Assembly (NCBI GenBank): GCA_002724395.1
Contig: PBOR01000016.1
Coordinates: 32,608-96,607 of the forward strand
Length of the DNA: 64,000 bases
Source: Rhodospirillaceae bacterium
Lineage (GTDB): Bacteria; Pseudomonadota; Alphaproteobacteria; UBA8366
Direction: 5' to 3'
Position numbers and translations under genes: made by a program. The first letter of the stretch is position 1. Each line of letters begins with the position of its first letter. The notes under the pieces were generated by a model. It was not told where the DNA came from and did no database searches. It saw nothing but the letters and a program-made list of their open reading frames with translations. This document shows, piece after piece, positions 1 to 8,466 of the stretch.

Positions 1-11
1 AATTCAAATAG

Positions 12-1694
12 TCAGACGCTACCGTCGCAAATAACTTCGACCAGGTTTGGTCCCTTCCTATTGGCAAACGCTTTTTCAAGAGTACCGCGCAAACTTGCAG
101 GGTCTTCCACACGCTCGGCTTCAACCCCCATAGATAGCGCTAGGTTCGCAAAATTAACCGCAGGATCCTTGAAATCCATGCCGATAAAATGATCGTTCTT
201 ATGAAAAGCTAGTAACCGCTGCTTAATTATCCGATATCCGCCGTTATTTACGATAATATATGTCATGGGGAGCTTATGATTGGCAGCGCTCCAAAGCGCT
301 TGGATGCTGTACATGGAACTGCCATCGCCAATGATAGCGCAAACGGGACGATTTGGATGAGCCAACTGGGCACCAACAGACGCAGCTATTCCCCAACCGA
401 TGCCACCAGACGCAAGACCATGGTAATCATGGCGATCACGATACGGCCAAAGTTCATTAAAAAATCGTGCCCCCGTCAATCCTTCATTAACGACGATAGC
501 GTTCTCCGGCAACGTTTCAGTGATTTGCAACATTAGCCAATCAGGATTGATCGGCATAACGCTTTTCTCGCTAGAAATTTTTTCTATAAGTTTCAATCGC
601 TTTGCGGACCAATTGGCTTTCGACAAGGCCCTAATGCGCTTTTCTGCTTTTGCGGCTAAGGCCGCGCCTCCTTTCTTTCGTAAAACGGGGGACAGCGCTC
701 GGAGAGTTTCCCGAACGTCGCTGCTAATCGCTAACTCTGTTGGATAGTTCTTCCCCATCTCCCCATCGTTGAGCCCAATCTGTACAATCGGAAGGCCATC
801 CGGCAGCGGATCGACCTCACTCCAAACCGACATACGAAGCACATCAGCGCCTATCACGATCATTAGGTCGAAGGGTTCAAGCACGCCTCGGACTTCCTTC
901 TGGCTGCGTGAGAGCGCACCCATGAAACACGAGTGCTCAGAAAGGAAGTGCGAGCCGTAGGGTACAGTTTGCTGGTAAACCGTGGCGCCCAGCACAGTCG
1001 CGAAATCTGCAGCCTCAGCTAAGGCATCGCTAGTCACTATTTCATTGCCACAGATCATCACTGGGTTCTCAGCACGCAGTAACCGTTCAGCGATAACTTC
1101 CAGTGCTTCGTCCGATGGCCGATTACGCGTATCTACCCTTGTCACCGAGCCAAGATCGATTCCGGCTTTACGATTTAGTATGTCACCAGGCAACGACAAA
1201 AAAACAGGACCAGTAGGTGGCGTCATAGCAATTTTAGCGGCGCGGTGAATAATACGCGGCATGTCTTCAAGGCGCGTGATCTCCGTAGCCCATTTTACTA
1301 AGGGTTCTGCCATTGGCACCAAACTGTCATAAAGCAACGGTTCTGTAAGACCGTGTCCTATTTCCTGCTGCCCTGCCGTAATAATCAACGGTGTGCCCGT
1401 AAATTTACAGTTGTAGAGTGAACCCATTGCGTTACCGAGGCCCGGGGCTACATGCACGTTGCAGGCAACCAGTTCGCCAGTAGCGCGCGAATAGCCGTCG
1501 GCCATCGCCACTACAACAGATTCTTGCATCCCCATTACATAGGTTAGGTCAGTATGCTCTTTAAGGGCATGCATAATTGGTAATTCAGTGGTTCCGGGAT
1601 TCCCAAAAAGATGAGTGATGCCCTGCGCTTTTAGCAAGGCGAGGAACGCCGAACGTCCTGTTATTTGATTCGCAGCCACAGCATACCCTTTCAA
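12..1694 (-). CDS. TPP-dependent decarboxylase/acetolactate-synthase-like enzyme
   Basis: A 560-residue thiamine-diphosphate enzyme with the three-domain layout of the benzoylformate decarboxylase / acetolactate synthase family. The N-terminal domain carries GNPGTTELPI (about 31-40) and the conserved cofactor-activating glutamate in MQESVV (E58). The C-terminal domain has the TPP/Mg motif GDGSS at 456, followed by the NN pair near 484. NPGTTE is more typical of the MdlC-like branch than of biosynthetic IlvB, and no small subunit is nearby, so I infer a catabolic 2-oxoacid decarboxylase or a related carboligase. It is the last gene of the minus-strand run, about 190 bases after the Crp/Fnr gene, so it may be separately transcribed. 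Family is secure; substrate is unknown. Confidence 0.85.
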   Translation of the reverse strand: MKGYAVAANQITGRSAFLALLKAQGITHLFGNPGTTELPIMHALKEHTDLTYVMGMQESVVVAMADGYSRATGELVACNVHVAPGLGNAMGSLYNCKFTGTPLIITAGQQEIGHGLTEPLLYDSLVPMAEPLVKWATEITRLEDMPRIIHRAAKIAMTPPTGPVFLSLPGDILNRKAGIDLGSVTRVDTRNRPSDEALEVIAERLLRAENPVMICGNEIVTSDALAEAADFATVLGATVYQQTVPYGSHFLSEHSCFMGALSRSQKEVRGVLEPFDLMIVIGADVLRMSVWSEVDPLPDGLPIVQIGLNDGEMGKNYPTELAISSDVRETLRALSPVLRKKGGAALAAKAEKRIRALSKANWSAKRLKLIEKISSEKSVMPINPDWLMLQITETLPENAIVVNEGLTGARFFNELWPYRDRHDYHGLASGGIGWGIAASVGAQLAHPNRPVCAIIGDGSSMYSIQALWSAANHKLPMTYIIVNNGGYRIIKQRLLAFHKNDHFIGMDFKDPAVNFANLALSMGVEAERVEDPASLRGTLEKAFANRKGPNLVEVICDGSV

Positions 1695-1887
1695 TTGATT
1701 ATAGAAAAATGGGTGCGCTGCACATTTACCATCGTTAATTTACATTGGGTAGGCGCACTTAGGTTTATACCCTCACTGACACAACCTCATTAAAACCTAT
1801 TCGGATTTACATATCCACTTTGAGATTTTGGCCCTACTGCTAAATCAGTTACCTCACGATGGACCACTTCAATAAGGGGGGAATAAA

Positions 1888-2682
1888 CTACATTCCAGAC
1901 TTTTCTCGAAGCCAATCACTCTTAAGAATTAGTATTTTGCGATCGACATAGCAGATAGCACCCGCAGCCTGAAATTTTTCCAAAGTCGCAGTAACCCATT
2001 GCCGCGTAGAGCCAACCATGTTGGCTAAATCTTCATGGGTTAGATGACGATCAATCAAGACTCCTGCGTCATCTTCTTTCGATCCCGCCTCCGACAGAAG
2101 CAATAAAAGCTGTGCCAGCCTTTCGACCACGGAACGAGTCCCAAGCATTTGAAGCAGCGCTGAGTAGCATTTACCTTTTTGGATAGAACCCTCTAGCAAT
2201 CCCGCTGCGAGAACTGATGACTTCTGAACAAGACGACGCAAGGGTTCGCCGCCGATTTTTAGCAAATGACAATCCTCTGCAGCTACACCTGACCAAATAT
2301 GTTCGCCACCACCATAGATTTCGGGACCGCCAACAAAATGACCGCGGGTCCAATAGGCAAGCGTAATCTCACGGCCAGTCGGACCAACATAGAAAGTTCT
2401 AACGGACCCAGACTCAATTAAAAAAATTCCATCATGACGCTCGCCCTGAAAAAACACTGTCTCGTCAGACCGGACATAAATTTCTGCCCCAATATCCCTA
2501 AGTGCGCAGTATTCCTCCGCACTCATTCGATTTAAAAAAGTCGTCCGCATACCAATTTCTACCGGAGCTTCCGCCAAGAATAATGCCGCCGGAATTTCCT
2601 CAGAAGCCTTACTGTCGCCCACACACGCGCAATCTGCACTGAGGTCTCGCACTGGTGTCTTTGACGGCATAACATTAATCAT
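1888..2682 (-). CDS. Crp/Fnr-family transcriptional regulator
   Basis: A 264-residue regulator with a cyclic-nucleotide-binding-type beta-roll (about residues 50-165) and a C-terminal winged helix whose recognition region reads LTHEDLANMVGSTRQWVTAT (about 208-230). The N-terminus has only Cys18 and Cys20, not the four-cysteine pattern of oxygen-sensing Fnr, so a canonical [4Fe-4S] sensor is unlikely. The start codon overlaps the stop of the cytochrome c gene as ATGA, implying translational coupling. Position at the end of a copper/cytochrome operon suggests it controls that operon or a respiratory regulon; this is inference. The effector cannot be told from sequence. Confidence 0.88.
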   Translation of the reverse strand: MINVMPSKTPVRDLSADCACVGDSKASEEIPAALFLAEAPVEIGMRTTFLNRMSAEEYCALRDIGAEIYVRSDETVFFQGERHDGIFLIESGSVRTFYVGPTGREITLAYWTRGHFVGGPEIYGGGEHIWSGVAAEDCHLLKIGGEPLRRLVQKSSVLAAGLLEGSIQKGKCYSALLQMLGTRSVVERLAQLLLLLSEAGSKEDDAGVLIDRHLTHEDLANMVGSTRQWVTATLEKFQAAGAICYVDRKILILKSDWLREKSGM

Positions 2683-3317
2683 CGCACTTCTTTCTGTCTT
2701 GGTTGCGCTGCCAGATACATCGCAAGATCAACGATCTCCTTGGGACTTAATATTTTAGCTATTTTGCGCATCACTCCACCCGGATCATTTCGCCGTGCGT
2801 TGCCACGAAAGTCCAAAAGTTGCTTTGCTAGGTAGGCCTCATGTTGTGCTTTTAATCGTGGAAATTGAGCCGCAGTGCCATGACAACTGCGACAAGCAGG
2901 TAAATTTCGCCTTGGATCACCATTCTCAAACAATATCTGGGCATTCCGATCAATCGCACTTGGCGAACGTTTAAACGCGGGCGGTGGAGGCAAACGGCTG
3001 TAATATTTGGCGGCTTGCTGCAATGTTTTCATCATTTTCGATCCTGCCATTGCCGTCATAGTACCATTATCGTTGAGGCGACGCTCTAGCTTGAAATCAC
3101 GCAACTGTTTAGTAAGATAGGCTAACGGCTGCCCTGCAAGTTTGGGGAAACGATCCATGTGGCTAACCCCGTCAACGCCGTGGCACATAGCACAAGTTTC
3201 CCATGCTTTCAGCCCACTAGTATCAATCATATCTCCCTGCACGTTACCCATCGCGATCAGTAATGTGAGCATGCCGGACAGTAATGCGTATAGGGAAGCC
3301 AATCCTTGCACATTCAC
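2679..3317 (-). CDS. Diheme cytochrome c (c4/c553-like), periplasmic
   Basis: A 212-residue protein with an N-terminal hydrophobic export segment (about 5-24) and two heme-binding CXXCH motifs, CAMCH at 42-46 and CRSCH at 142-146. The two halves are similar in layout, each having KLAGQ/RLKAQ followed by a YL.KQL.DF segment, the hallmark of duplicated cytochrome c4/c553-type proteins. Met-rich stretches (TAMAGSKMM, GGVMRKI) could supply the sixth heme ligands. It starts 7 bases after the PCuAC gene and its stop overlaps the Crp/Fnr start. It is likely a periplasmic electron shuttle to or from a copper enzyme; the partner is not in this window. Confidence 0.88.
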   Translation of the reverse strand: MNVQGLASLYALLSGMLTLLIAMGNVQGDMIDTSGLKAWETCAMCHGVDGVSHMDRFPKLAGQPLAYLTKQLRDFKLERRLNDNGTMTAMAGSKMMKTLQQAAKYYSRLPPPPAFKRSPSAIDRNAQILFENGDPRRNLPACRSCHGTAAQFPRLKAQHEAYLAKQLLDFRGNARRNDPGGVMRKIAKILSPKEIVDLAMYLAAQPRQKEVR

Positions 3318-3324
3318 ACTTTGC

Positions 3325-3837
3325 CTAATGGCCCATATGATGATGGTGTTTATGCGCCATTCCGGGTGCCTTTTTTACAGGAGCTAAGAAAGTTTTTGAT
3401 GATCCGTCTGCAAACTCCAAAGAAAGTTGAATCTCATCACCCACTTTCAAGGACCGCTTTGGATAAAAGAGCATAAAATGGAAGCTACCAGGCACCATCT
3501 TCACACTACTTTTGGCCGGTATAGATATTTGTTGTTGTTTAACCATTGTCGCGATGCCGTTCGTTACCTTCGAAAGGTGTAATTCAACTTTTTGATAATC
3601 GGAGCTTTTTGCCGATACCAGCACAACGTTTTTAGTCCCTTTATTAATCAACTCCGCGTAGGCAGCATGAATTTTCATTTTAGGCGGCGCCTCTCGCACC
3701 CAAGGCTCTAAGACCAAGAGCTTAGTCTCGGCACGGGCCTGAAAAGCAGTTATCGAAGCCAGTGAAACTAAACTCATTCCTATGAGTAAATGTAGAAGCC
3801 AGAAAACGCCTCCGTCACTTTTCGTGATAGTTTGCAT
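3325..3837 (-). CDS. PCuAC-family periplasmic copper chaperone
   Basis: A 170-residue exported protein with a hydrophobic segment at about 11-33. It matches the known PCuAC copper-site spacing H-X10-M-X21-H-X-M exactly, with His87, Met98, His120 and Met122. In this family these residues bind Cu(I) and pass it to CuA sites or to Sco. The C-terminus adds a His/Met-rich tail (HKHHHHMGH), a second likely copper-binding element seen in some members. It sits 2 bases after the Sco gene and 7 bases before the cytochrome c gene. Confidence in the function is high because the whole metal motif is visible. Confidence 0.94.
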   Translation of the reverse strand: MQTITKSDGGVFWLLHLLIGMSLVSLASITAFQARAETKLLVLEPWVREAPPKMKIHAAYAELINKGTKNVVLVSAKSSDYQKVELHLSKVTNGIATMVKQQQISIPAKSSVKMVPGSFHFMLFYPKRSLKVGDEIQLSLEFADGSSKTFLAPVKKAPGMAHKHHHHMGH

Positions 3838-3839
3838 GC

Positions 3840-4559
3840 TTAACTTGTTCCTTTAAATTCTCGTTTATCTAAATCGGAAACAGAGGAAACAGAATGAGGC
3901 TCGTAAGCCGCCTTTAATGATAAGAAAGCGCTTTTTGCGAGGGCTGGCTCAAGAGGTGGTTTGAGCTTGGCAAATACTCTTCCCGACGGATCAATCACAA
4001 AGATTTCTGCACTATGCACGACGTCATATTCCCCCTCGCCCCGGTTAGCGCCCAACTTGTAGTGACCACCTATTTGATCGACAAATTTATCAATTGCTCG
4101 TTTGTTGCCAGTCGCAGCTTTAAAGGCAGGATTAAAGTGTTGCACATAGTTCCTCAACGTTTCCGGGGTATCACGACCTGGGTCAACCGACAAAAAAATT
4201 ACTTGAGGGATCATATCACGAGATAATTCTTTTGCCATTTTTTGATAAACCACGGCCAAATTGCCGAGAACGAACGGACATACATCGGGGCAATGTGTAA
4301 AACCTAAAATCAAGTAACTCCAGTTGCCCTTAAGAGACGTCAAATCGAATGGTTCGCCGCGGCCGTCCAGAAGGTTAAACGGTTGGAGCGTGCGAGGTTT
4401 ATCAATCAACTCCTCAGGAATATTGCTTAGCATTTGGTTTGCCGGTTTTTCCGTTAGGAATAAATAATGCAGCATGATACCGAGGATTGGTGCTGCACCC
4501 AGCAAACCGAGGCCAAGAGGAGCAGGAATAGGGCCCTTAAATATACGGCGCCAATTCAT
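3840..4559 (-). CDS. Sco1/SenC-family copper chaperone/thiol protein
   Basis: A 239-residue membrane-anchored thioredoxin-fold protein. It has one N-terminal transmembrane segment (about 16-36), the copper/thiol motif CPDVC (Cys90, Cys94) and the conserved downstream histidine in VVHSAEIF (His182), the three Cu ligands of Sco proteins. Family members insert copper into CuA of cytochrome oxidase or nitrous oxide reductase. The start codon overlaps the ATPase stop as ATGA, so Sco is translationally coupled to an ABC transporter. That is an unusual partnership and supports a copper role for the importer. Confidence 0.93.
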   Translation of the reverse strand: MNWRRIFKGPIPAPLGLGLLGAAPILGIMLHYLFLTEKPANQMLSNIPEELIDKPRTLQPFNLLDGRGEPFDLTSLKGNWSYLILGFTHCPDVCPFVLGNLAVVYQKMAKELSRDMIPQVIFLSVDPGRDTPETLRNYVQHFNPAFKAATGNKRAIDKFVDQIGGHYKLGANRGEGEYDVVHSAEIFVIDPSGRVFAKLKPPLEPALAKSAFLSLKAAYEPHSVSSVSDLDKREFKGTS

Positions 4560-5416
4560 CGGTTCGATCCTGGGTTCTGCTGTTCAAAAGCGCGCAAACT
4601 TTCTGCTTTGATAAAGTCGATACATTGTTTTTTGGCACGGATGAATTGATCTTCGGTCGCCATTTCCATTGTCCTAGGTCGGTCGAGAGCAATATCGATA
4701 TCTGCAATTATTCGACCAGGTGATGCACTCATCACCAACACGCGGTCAGCCAGAAAGATAGCCTCATCAATATCGTGAGTGATAAATAATACGGTGATGC
4801 GAAACTCTGACCAAATTTCGAGTAGATTCTCCTGCATCATTAATCGCGTCTGCGCATCCAGTGCACCAAACGGCTCATCCATAAGAAGGACACTAGGATA
4901 ATTCGCCAGGGCTCGCGCAATGCCAACCCGCTGTTTCATGCCACCAGAAAGTTCTGCAGGGAAACGGTCGGCATAGTCATAGAGCCCTACCATTGACAGA
5001 AATGTATTAGCCGTACTTTCTGCCGCCGCCCGTCCCGCGCCCGTCCTCATTGGTCCAAAAGCCACATTCTCACGAATGGTTTTCCAGGGGAAAAGTGAAT
5101 ATTGCTGAAATACCATGCCCCGGTCGGGGCCAGGCTTTTCAATTGCTTCGCGATCGACAGCAACCGTGCCATTGGTTGGCTTGATGAATCCAGCCACCGC
5201 GTTAAGTAAAGTGGACTTCCCACAACCTGAAGGGCCAAGAATGCAAACAAATTCCCCAGGTGTGATATCTGCAGAAACTTTGTCGATAGCGACATTGTCC
5301 ACACCACCGCGTGAGAAGATGACGCTTACATCATCAATTGAAATATGACCATGGTCGATACGGTTTTTCTTCTTTTCTGCATGTTTGGGCATGAGTTCGT
5401 TCACAGCTTGCAACAA
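4556..5416 (-). CDS. ABC transporter ATP-binding protein, NitT/TauT type
   Basis: A 286-residue ATPase of the nitrate/sulfonate/taurine importer family. It shows Walker A GPSGCGKST (61-69), Q-loop VFQQYSLFPW, signature LSGGMKQRV (about 160), Walker B VLLMDEP with FGALD, and the switch histidine in LFITHD. The start is taken as TTG at 5416 because GGAAGG lies a few bases upstream; ATG at 5392 would remove 8 residues but lacks a visible ribosome site. Annotation by family alone would say nitrate/taurine; the neighbours (Sco, PCuAC, CC membrane protein) argue for a metal-related cargo. Confidence 0.93.
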   Translation of the reverse strand: MLQAVNELMPKHAEKKKNRIDHGHISIDDVSVIFSRGGVDNVAIDKVSADITPGEFVCILGPSGCGKSTLLNAVAGFIKPTNGTVAVDREAIEKPGPDRGMVFQQYSLFPWKTIRENVAFGPMRTGAGRAAAESTANTFLSMVGLYDYADRFPAELSGGMKQRVGIARALANYPSVLLMDEPFGALDAQTRLMMQENLLEIWSEFRITVLFITHDIDEAIFLADRVLVMSASPGRIIADIDIALDRPRTMEMATEDQFIRAKKQCIDFIKAESLRAFEQQNPGSNR

Positions 5417-5443
5417 AGCGAACCTTCCTTTCCTTCACTCACG

Positions 5444-6103
5444 CTAAGCGACCATACGGTCGGTGCCTGGCGGATCGCTCGCGAGCAAAACAATTCCGCC
5501 AAATAGGAGAATGAATCCCAGGACAGACAATATTGTCCCTGCTGGCTCGAGCCATAGCGCAAGCGAAGCGCTCATGCCGAGCATGGCCAAGCTAACGACC
5601 CACGTAGAAGCAGCGCAGCACACCACCCAGCTCAATGTTGCGGTCGTGAAGGCGACCAGAAATGCTCCACTGCTCGTAAAAGACATAGCACGCATTTTTG
5701 ATGCAACTGGGCAGGATTGCTTTTTACGTTCGATTATCAGGGTGACTGCAGCTGCGATTAAGAATCCAGCCAGTAGCTGGACAAGAAAATATGAGGGAAT
5801 GACATTCAGGCTCCATTCCGAAACGCCATGGCCATAATCGTAGTTCATAAAACCAATCTCAATTAACCACTCATCGCCAATAACTCTAAAGGCGTCACTG
5901 AGAGCAGGCGTCTCTAAAAAGATAGTCGCAACATTGCCGACATAATCGTAAAACGTCACATAGTTAGGAATATTGCCAAACCGGACAACCATTGCGCCCA
6001 GCAAAAATAAATAATAAACGCTGACAAACCCCAGTGCGCTCCCAAACCAAATCAGCTTATTCTCTCTGATTGCACGAGCTAGGTTATGAAAGCGGCTGCT
6101 CAT
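5444..6103 (-). CDS. Multi-pass membrane protein with MerT-like CC motif
   Basis: A 219-residue protein with about five hydrophobic segments. I place the start at 6103 because ATG there overlaps the permease stop as ATGA, giving MSSRFHNLARA; the longer frame adds eight residues. It lacks the EAA loop of an ABC permease. Near residue 162 it has vicinal cysteines in SWVVCCAASTW, followed by a helix, a short WLEPAG link and another helix. That layout resembles the CC-containing helix of MerT-type mercuric transporters, in which the pair binds metal. I do not recognise a named family. In this operon it is a candidate metal-handling membrane component of the importer. Confidence 0.75.
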   Translation of the reverse strand: MSSRFHNLARAIRENKLIWFGSALGFVSVYYLFLLGAMVVRFGNIPNYVTFYDYVGNVATIFLETPALSDAFRVIGDEWLIEIGFMNYDYGHGVSEWSLNVIPSYFLVQLLAGFLIAAAVTLIIERKKQSCPVASKMRAMSFTSSGAFLVAFTTATLSWVVCCAASTWVVSLAMLGMSASLALWLEPAGTILSVLGFILLFGGIVLLASDPPGTDRMVA

Positions 6104-7008
6104 CGGCCTGCCTCCAACGCCTGCCATCGCATCATAGGACGGGTCAGAAGCCGAATAAGGTATGTGGAGAACGTTCCCAATCCACCAATTATTAACATGC
6201 CCACCACAATGTCGGTGTATTTGATCAAGGAATAAGCATTCCAGGTGAAGTAACCAATTCCATATTGTCCCGAAATTATTTCACCGGCCAACAAAGAGAA
6301 CCAGGACACACCCATACCTATGGCCAATCCCGATGCAATGCTGGGAAGTGCTGAAGGAAAGACCACATGCCAGAAAATTTCTACATTGGTCGCGCCGAGA
6401 GACCGTGCAGCACGGACCAAAATTTCAGGTGTGGCTTCGACGCCTTGCACTGTATTGAGTACGATTGGAAAAAACGCGCCTAAAAAAGTTATAAAAATTA
6501 TACTGGATTCTTCTGTTGGCCATATCAGGATAGCAAGTGGTATCCAAGCGACCGCCGGGATTGGCCTCAAAACTTCAATATAGGGAATACAAATATCTTC
6601 GGCAGTCCGAAATCGACCCATTAATAAGCCTACAATAATACCCAGAACAGTTGCCGCTACATAGCCAATCAAAATGCGCTTCATGCTAACGAGGATATGA
6701 AGATAAAAATCCACCGTTTGAGCGTGTTGAATAAAGTTAACTGCTACCCTCCATGGCTCCGGCACGTTCTCGAAATTGAGAACTCTATTGAAATCTGTTT
6801 CCGTCAAATAATGCCATAAAGCGATGGCCAAACAGATAGCAAAACCCCGCACTGCCCATCGTTTTACGGCGTCGGGAACTTGTATCGATTTTTGCGGAAT
6901 AGTTGTTTCATTATCGCTGTCTTCGGCAGTGGAGAGAGCGGAGACATTTGCTTCAACATTTGATTTTGTAGGCGGTGATATATTAGCCACCAGCTTATTT
7001 GTTGACAT
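6100..7008 (-). CDS. ABC transporter permease, NitT/TauT type
   Basis: A 302-residue inner-membrane permease. After a hydrophilic N-terminus of about 45 residues come roughly six transmembrane helices and the ATPase-contacting EAA loop, ARSLGATNVEIFWHVVFPSA (about 205-224). This is the SsuC/TauC/NrtB-like fold. It follows the binding-protein gene after an 81-base gap holding a strong hairpin, and its stop overlaps the start of the CC membrane protein. Function as a permease is secure; the cargo is not. Confidence 0.93.
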   Translation of the reverse strand: MSTNKLVANISPPTKSNVEANVSALSTAEDSDNETTIPQKSIQVPDAVKRWAVRGFAICLAIALWHYLTETDFNRVLNFENVPEPWRVAVNFIQHAQTVDFYLHILVSMKRILIGYVAATVLGIIVGLLMGRFRTAEDICIPYIEVLRPIPAVAWIPLAILIWPTEESSIIFITFLGAFFPIVLNTVQGVEATPEILVRAARSLGATNVEIFWHVVFPSALPSIASGLAIGMGVSWFSLLAGEIISGQYGIGYFTWNAYSLIKYTDIVVGMLIIGGLGTFSTYLIRLLTRPMMRWQALEAGR

Positions 7009-7038
7009 TTTGATTGTGCCTAATTCGGACTAAGAGAA

Positions 7039-7076
7039 GTCCGGCGCCAACGGGGAAATGAAAGAAGGCGCCGGAC
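7039..7076 (-). terminator. Perfect 10-bp hairpin between binding-protein and permease genes
   Basis: GTCCGGCGCC (7039-7048) and GGCGCCGGAC (7067-7076) are perfect inverted repeats around an 18-base loop. On the minus strand the stem is followed by a short pyrimidine stretch (TTCTCTT), not a true T-run. Such GC-rich stems after binding-protein genes commonly act as leaky terminators or 3' mRNA stabilisers, giving more binding protein than permease. That role is inferred from position. Confidence 0.6.
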
Positions 7077-7089
7077 GAGGGAGGTTCAC

Positions 7090-8451
7090 TTAGCTAGTTG
7101 AAGCCAAAATCGCTTTTTCGAAATCAATCGGTACACTGCCAACTTTCTTCGCATACGATTCTGCATCCTGTTTTCGCAAGAATGCTTTGTATGCATCTTT
7201 CGTCTTAACGTAGTAGGCCATCTTGCCAAAAAGCTTGAGGCCGGTGACGTCATCATAGACATATGTTGCGTTTAGTTTCTGTGCGTTGGCTTGGAACTTT
7301 CCGACGGCTTTAAGGTATGATGCCAAGTCTTTATAATTTTTAATTCCCTCCTTAGCGTGCCAGACTTCCGGACCCAAACCAGCGTGGGCTTTTTGAGGGT
7401 CGTGGATAATGCCCACCTGTTTGTCATAATCCATCGCCATTTCGGAGAATGCCTTCCGGATATACTGGTCTTGAATCCATTCTTTCAAATCAAGTGGCGG
7501 AATTTGTTTCTCCCGCGCCAACACACCATGGTCGAATTTTAATGCTTCGATCCATTTTGCCTTGATAGTCGGCTCGAGGGTCAAGTGGCCGCCCTTGCTA
7601 AAATATAGATACTGAACCTCTTTTTCGATACCAGTCCATTTCTCGAGAGATTCGGCTGCACGTATCGGATCTGCCAAGACCCAATTACCGGCATCAATTA
7701 CTGCTTTTAGGAAGGCGACTACGACTTCCGGATACTCATCTGCCAATTTTTTGCGTACCACCACACCATGGAGGTAGGGAATACCGGCTTCACTCCCATC
7801 AAAAATTTTTCGGCCCGTACCGCGAAATTCCATTAGCTCTGACCAGGGGCAGAAATCAGCGTGTGCATCAATTTTTCCCTTTGCAATATTAGCCGCACCC
7901 ACAGCAGGGCTCTGATTCTTAATAGTTACTTCGGAACTCTTAATTCCCGCATCCTGTAATGCCTTGAGTGTCATACCCCAAGCAGCACTTCCAACTGGGA
8001 CCGAAATTGCCTTACCCTTTAGTTCGGAGAATTTGTGAATTTTAGAAGCGACAGGCACAACGACCGCATTTCCCGAGCCTTTTAGATTATACCCTGTGCC
8101 CGCCACGTAATAAGTTCGTAGACTTTTTGTAGCCTGGAACTTAGCGCCATTAACAATCAGCGGATAATCCCCCATCACACCAATATTGAGTTTACTGGCC
8201 ATCATTTGATTAGTGATTGGGCCTCCTGAGCTGTAATCAGCCCATTTGATTTGATAGTCTGCGTCCTTATATTTCCCAGTTTTGGGCAGGTGCTTTTCAA
8301 GTAATTTTAATTCCTTGACGATGATGCCGGCAGTATATGTATCGGTGCACATACTTTGGTGACCGATCCCTATTTTTATGGTTTTAGCTTCAAGAACGCC
8401 GGCCAAACTTACCGTAGCGGCTAATGAAGCAATAAGCGCAGTCTTTCGCAT
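7090..8451 (-). CDS. NitT/TauT-type substrate-binding protein with NosL-like C-terminal tail
   Basis: A 453-residue exported solute-binding protein. A signal peptide (about 1-22, ending VLEA) precedes a periplasmic-binding-protein type 2 core (IKIGIGHQSM; NIGVMGDYPLIVNG; KAISVPVGSAAWG). It is longer than the roughly 320 residues of usual SsuA/TauA proteins. The last 60 residues do not look like that core: YVYDDVTG, then KMAYYVKTKDAYKAF, then DAESYAKKVGSVPIDFEKA resembles the end of the copper chaperone NosL (YYTG, YYVVG, AF, AEEFAKEHGG, F.E). Cys29-type residues occur in SMCTDTY and HADFCPW. Ligand unknown; copper or a metal complex is my inference from the tail and neighbours. Confidence 0.85.
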   Translation of the reverse strand: MRKTALIASLAATVSLAGVLEAKTIKIGIGHQSMCTDTYTAGIIVKELKLLEKHLPKTGKYKDADYQIKWADYSSGGPITNQMMASKLNIGVMGDYPLIVNGAKFQATKSLRTYYVAGTGYNLKGSGNAVVVPVASKIHKFSELKGKAISVPVGSAAWGMTLKALQDAGIKSSEVTIKNQSPAVGAANIAKGKIDAHADFCPWSELMEFRGTGRKIFDGSEAGIPYLHGVVVRKKLADEYPEVVVAFLKAVIDAGNWVLADPIRAAESLEKWTGIEKEVQYLYFSKGGHLTLEPTIKAKWIEALKFDHGVLAREKQIPPLDLKEWIQDQYIRKAFSEMAMDYDKQVGIIHDPQKAHAGLGPEVWHAKEGIKNYKDLASYLKAVGKFQANAQKLNATYVYDDVTGLKLFGKMAYYVKTKDAYKAFLRKQDAESYAKKVGSVPIDFEKAILASTS

Positions 8452-8466
8452 GAAAATTAGCTCCTT

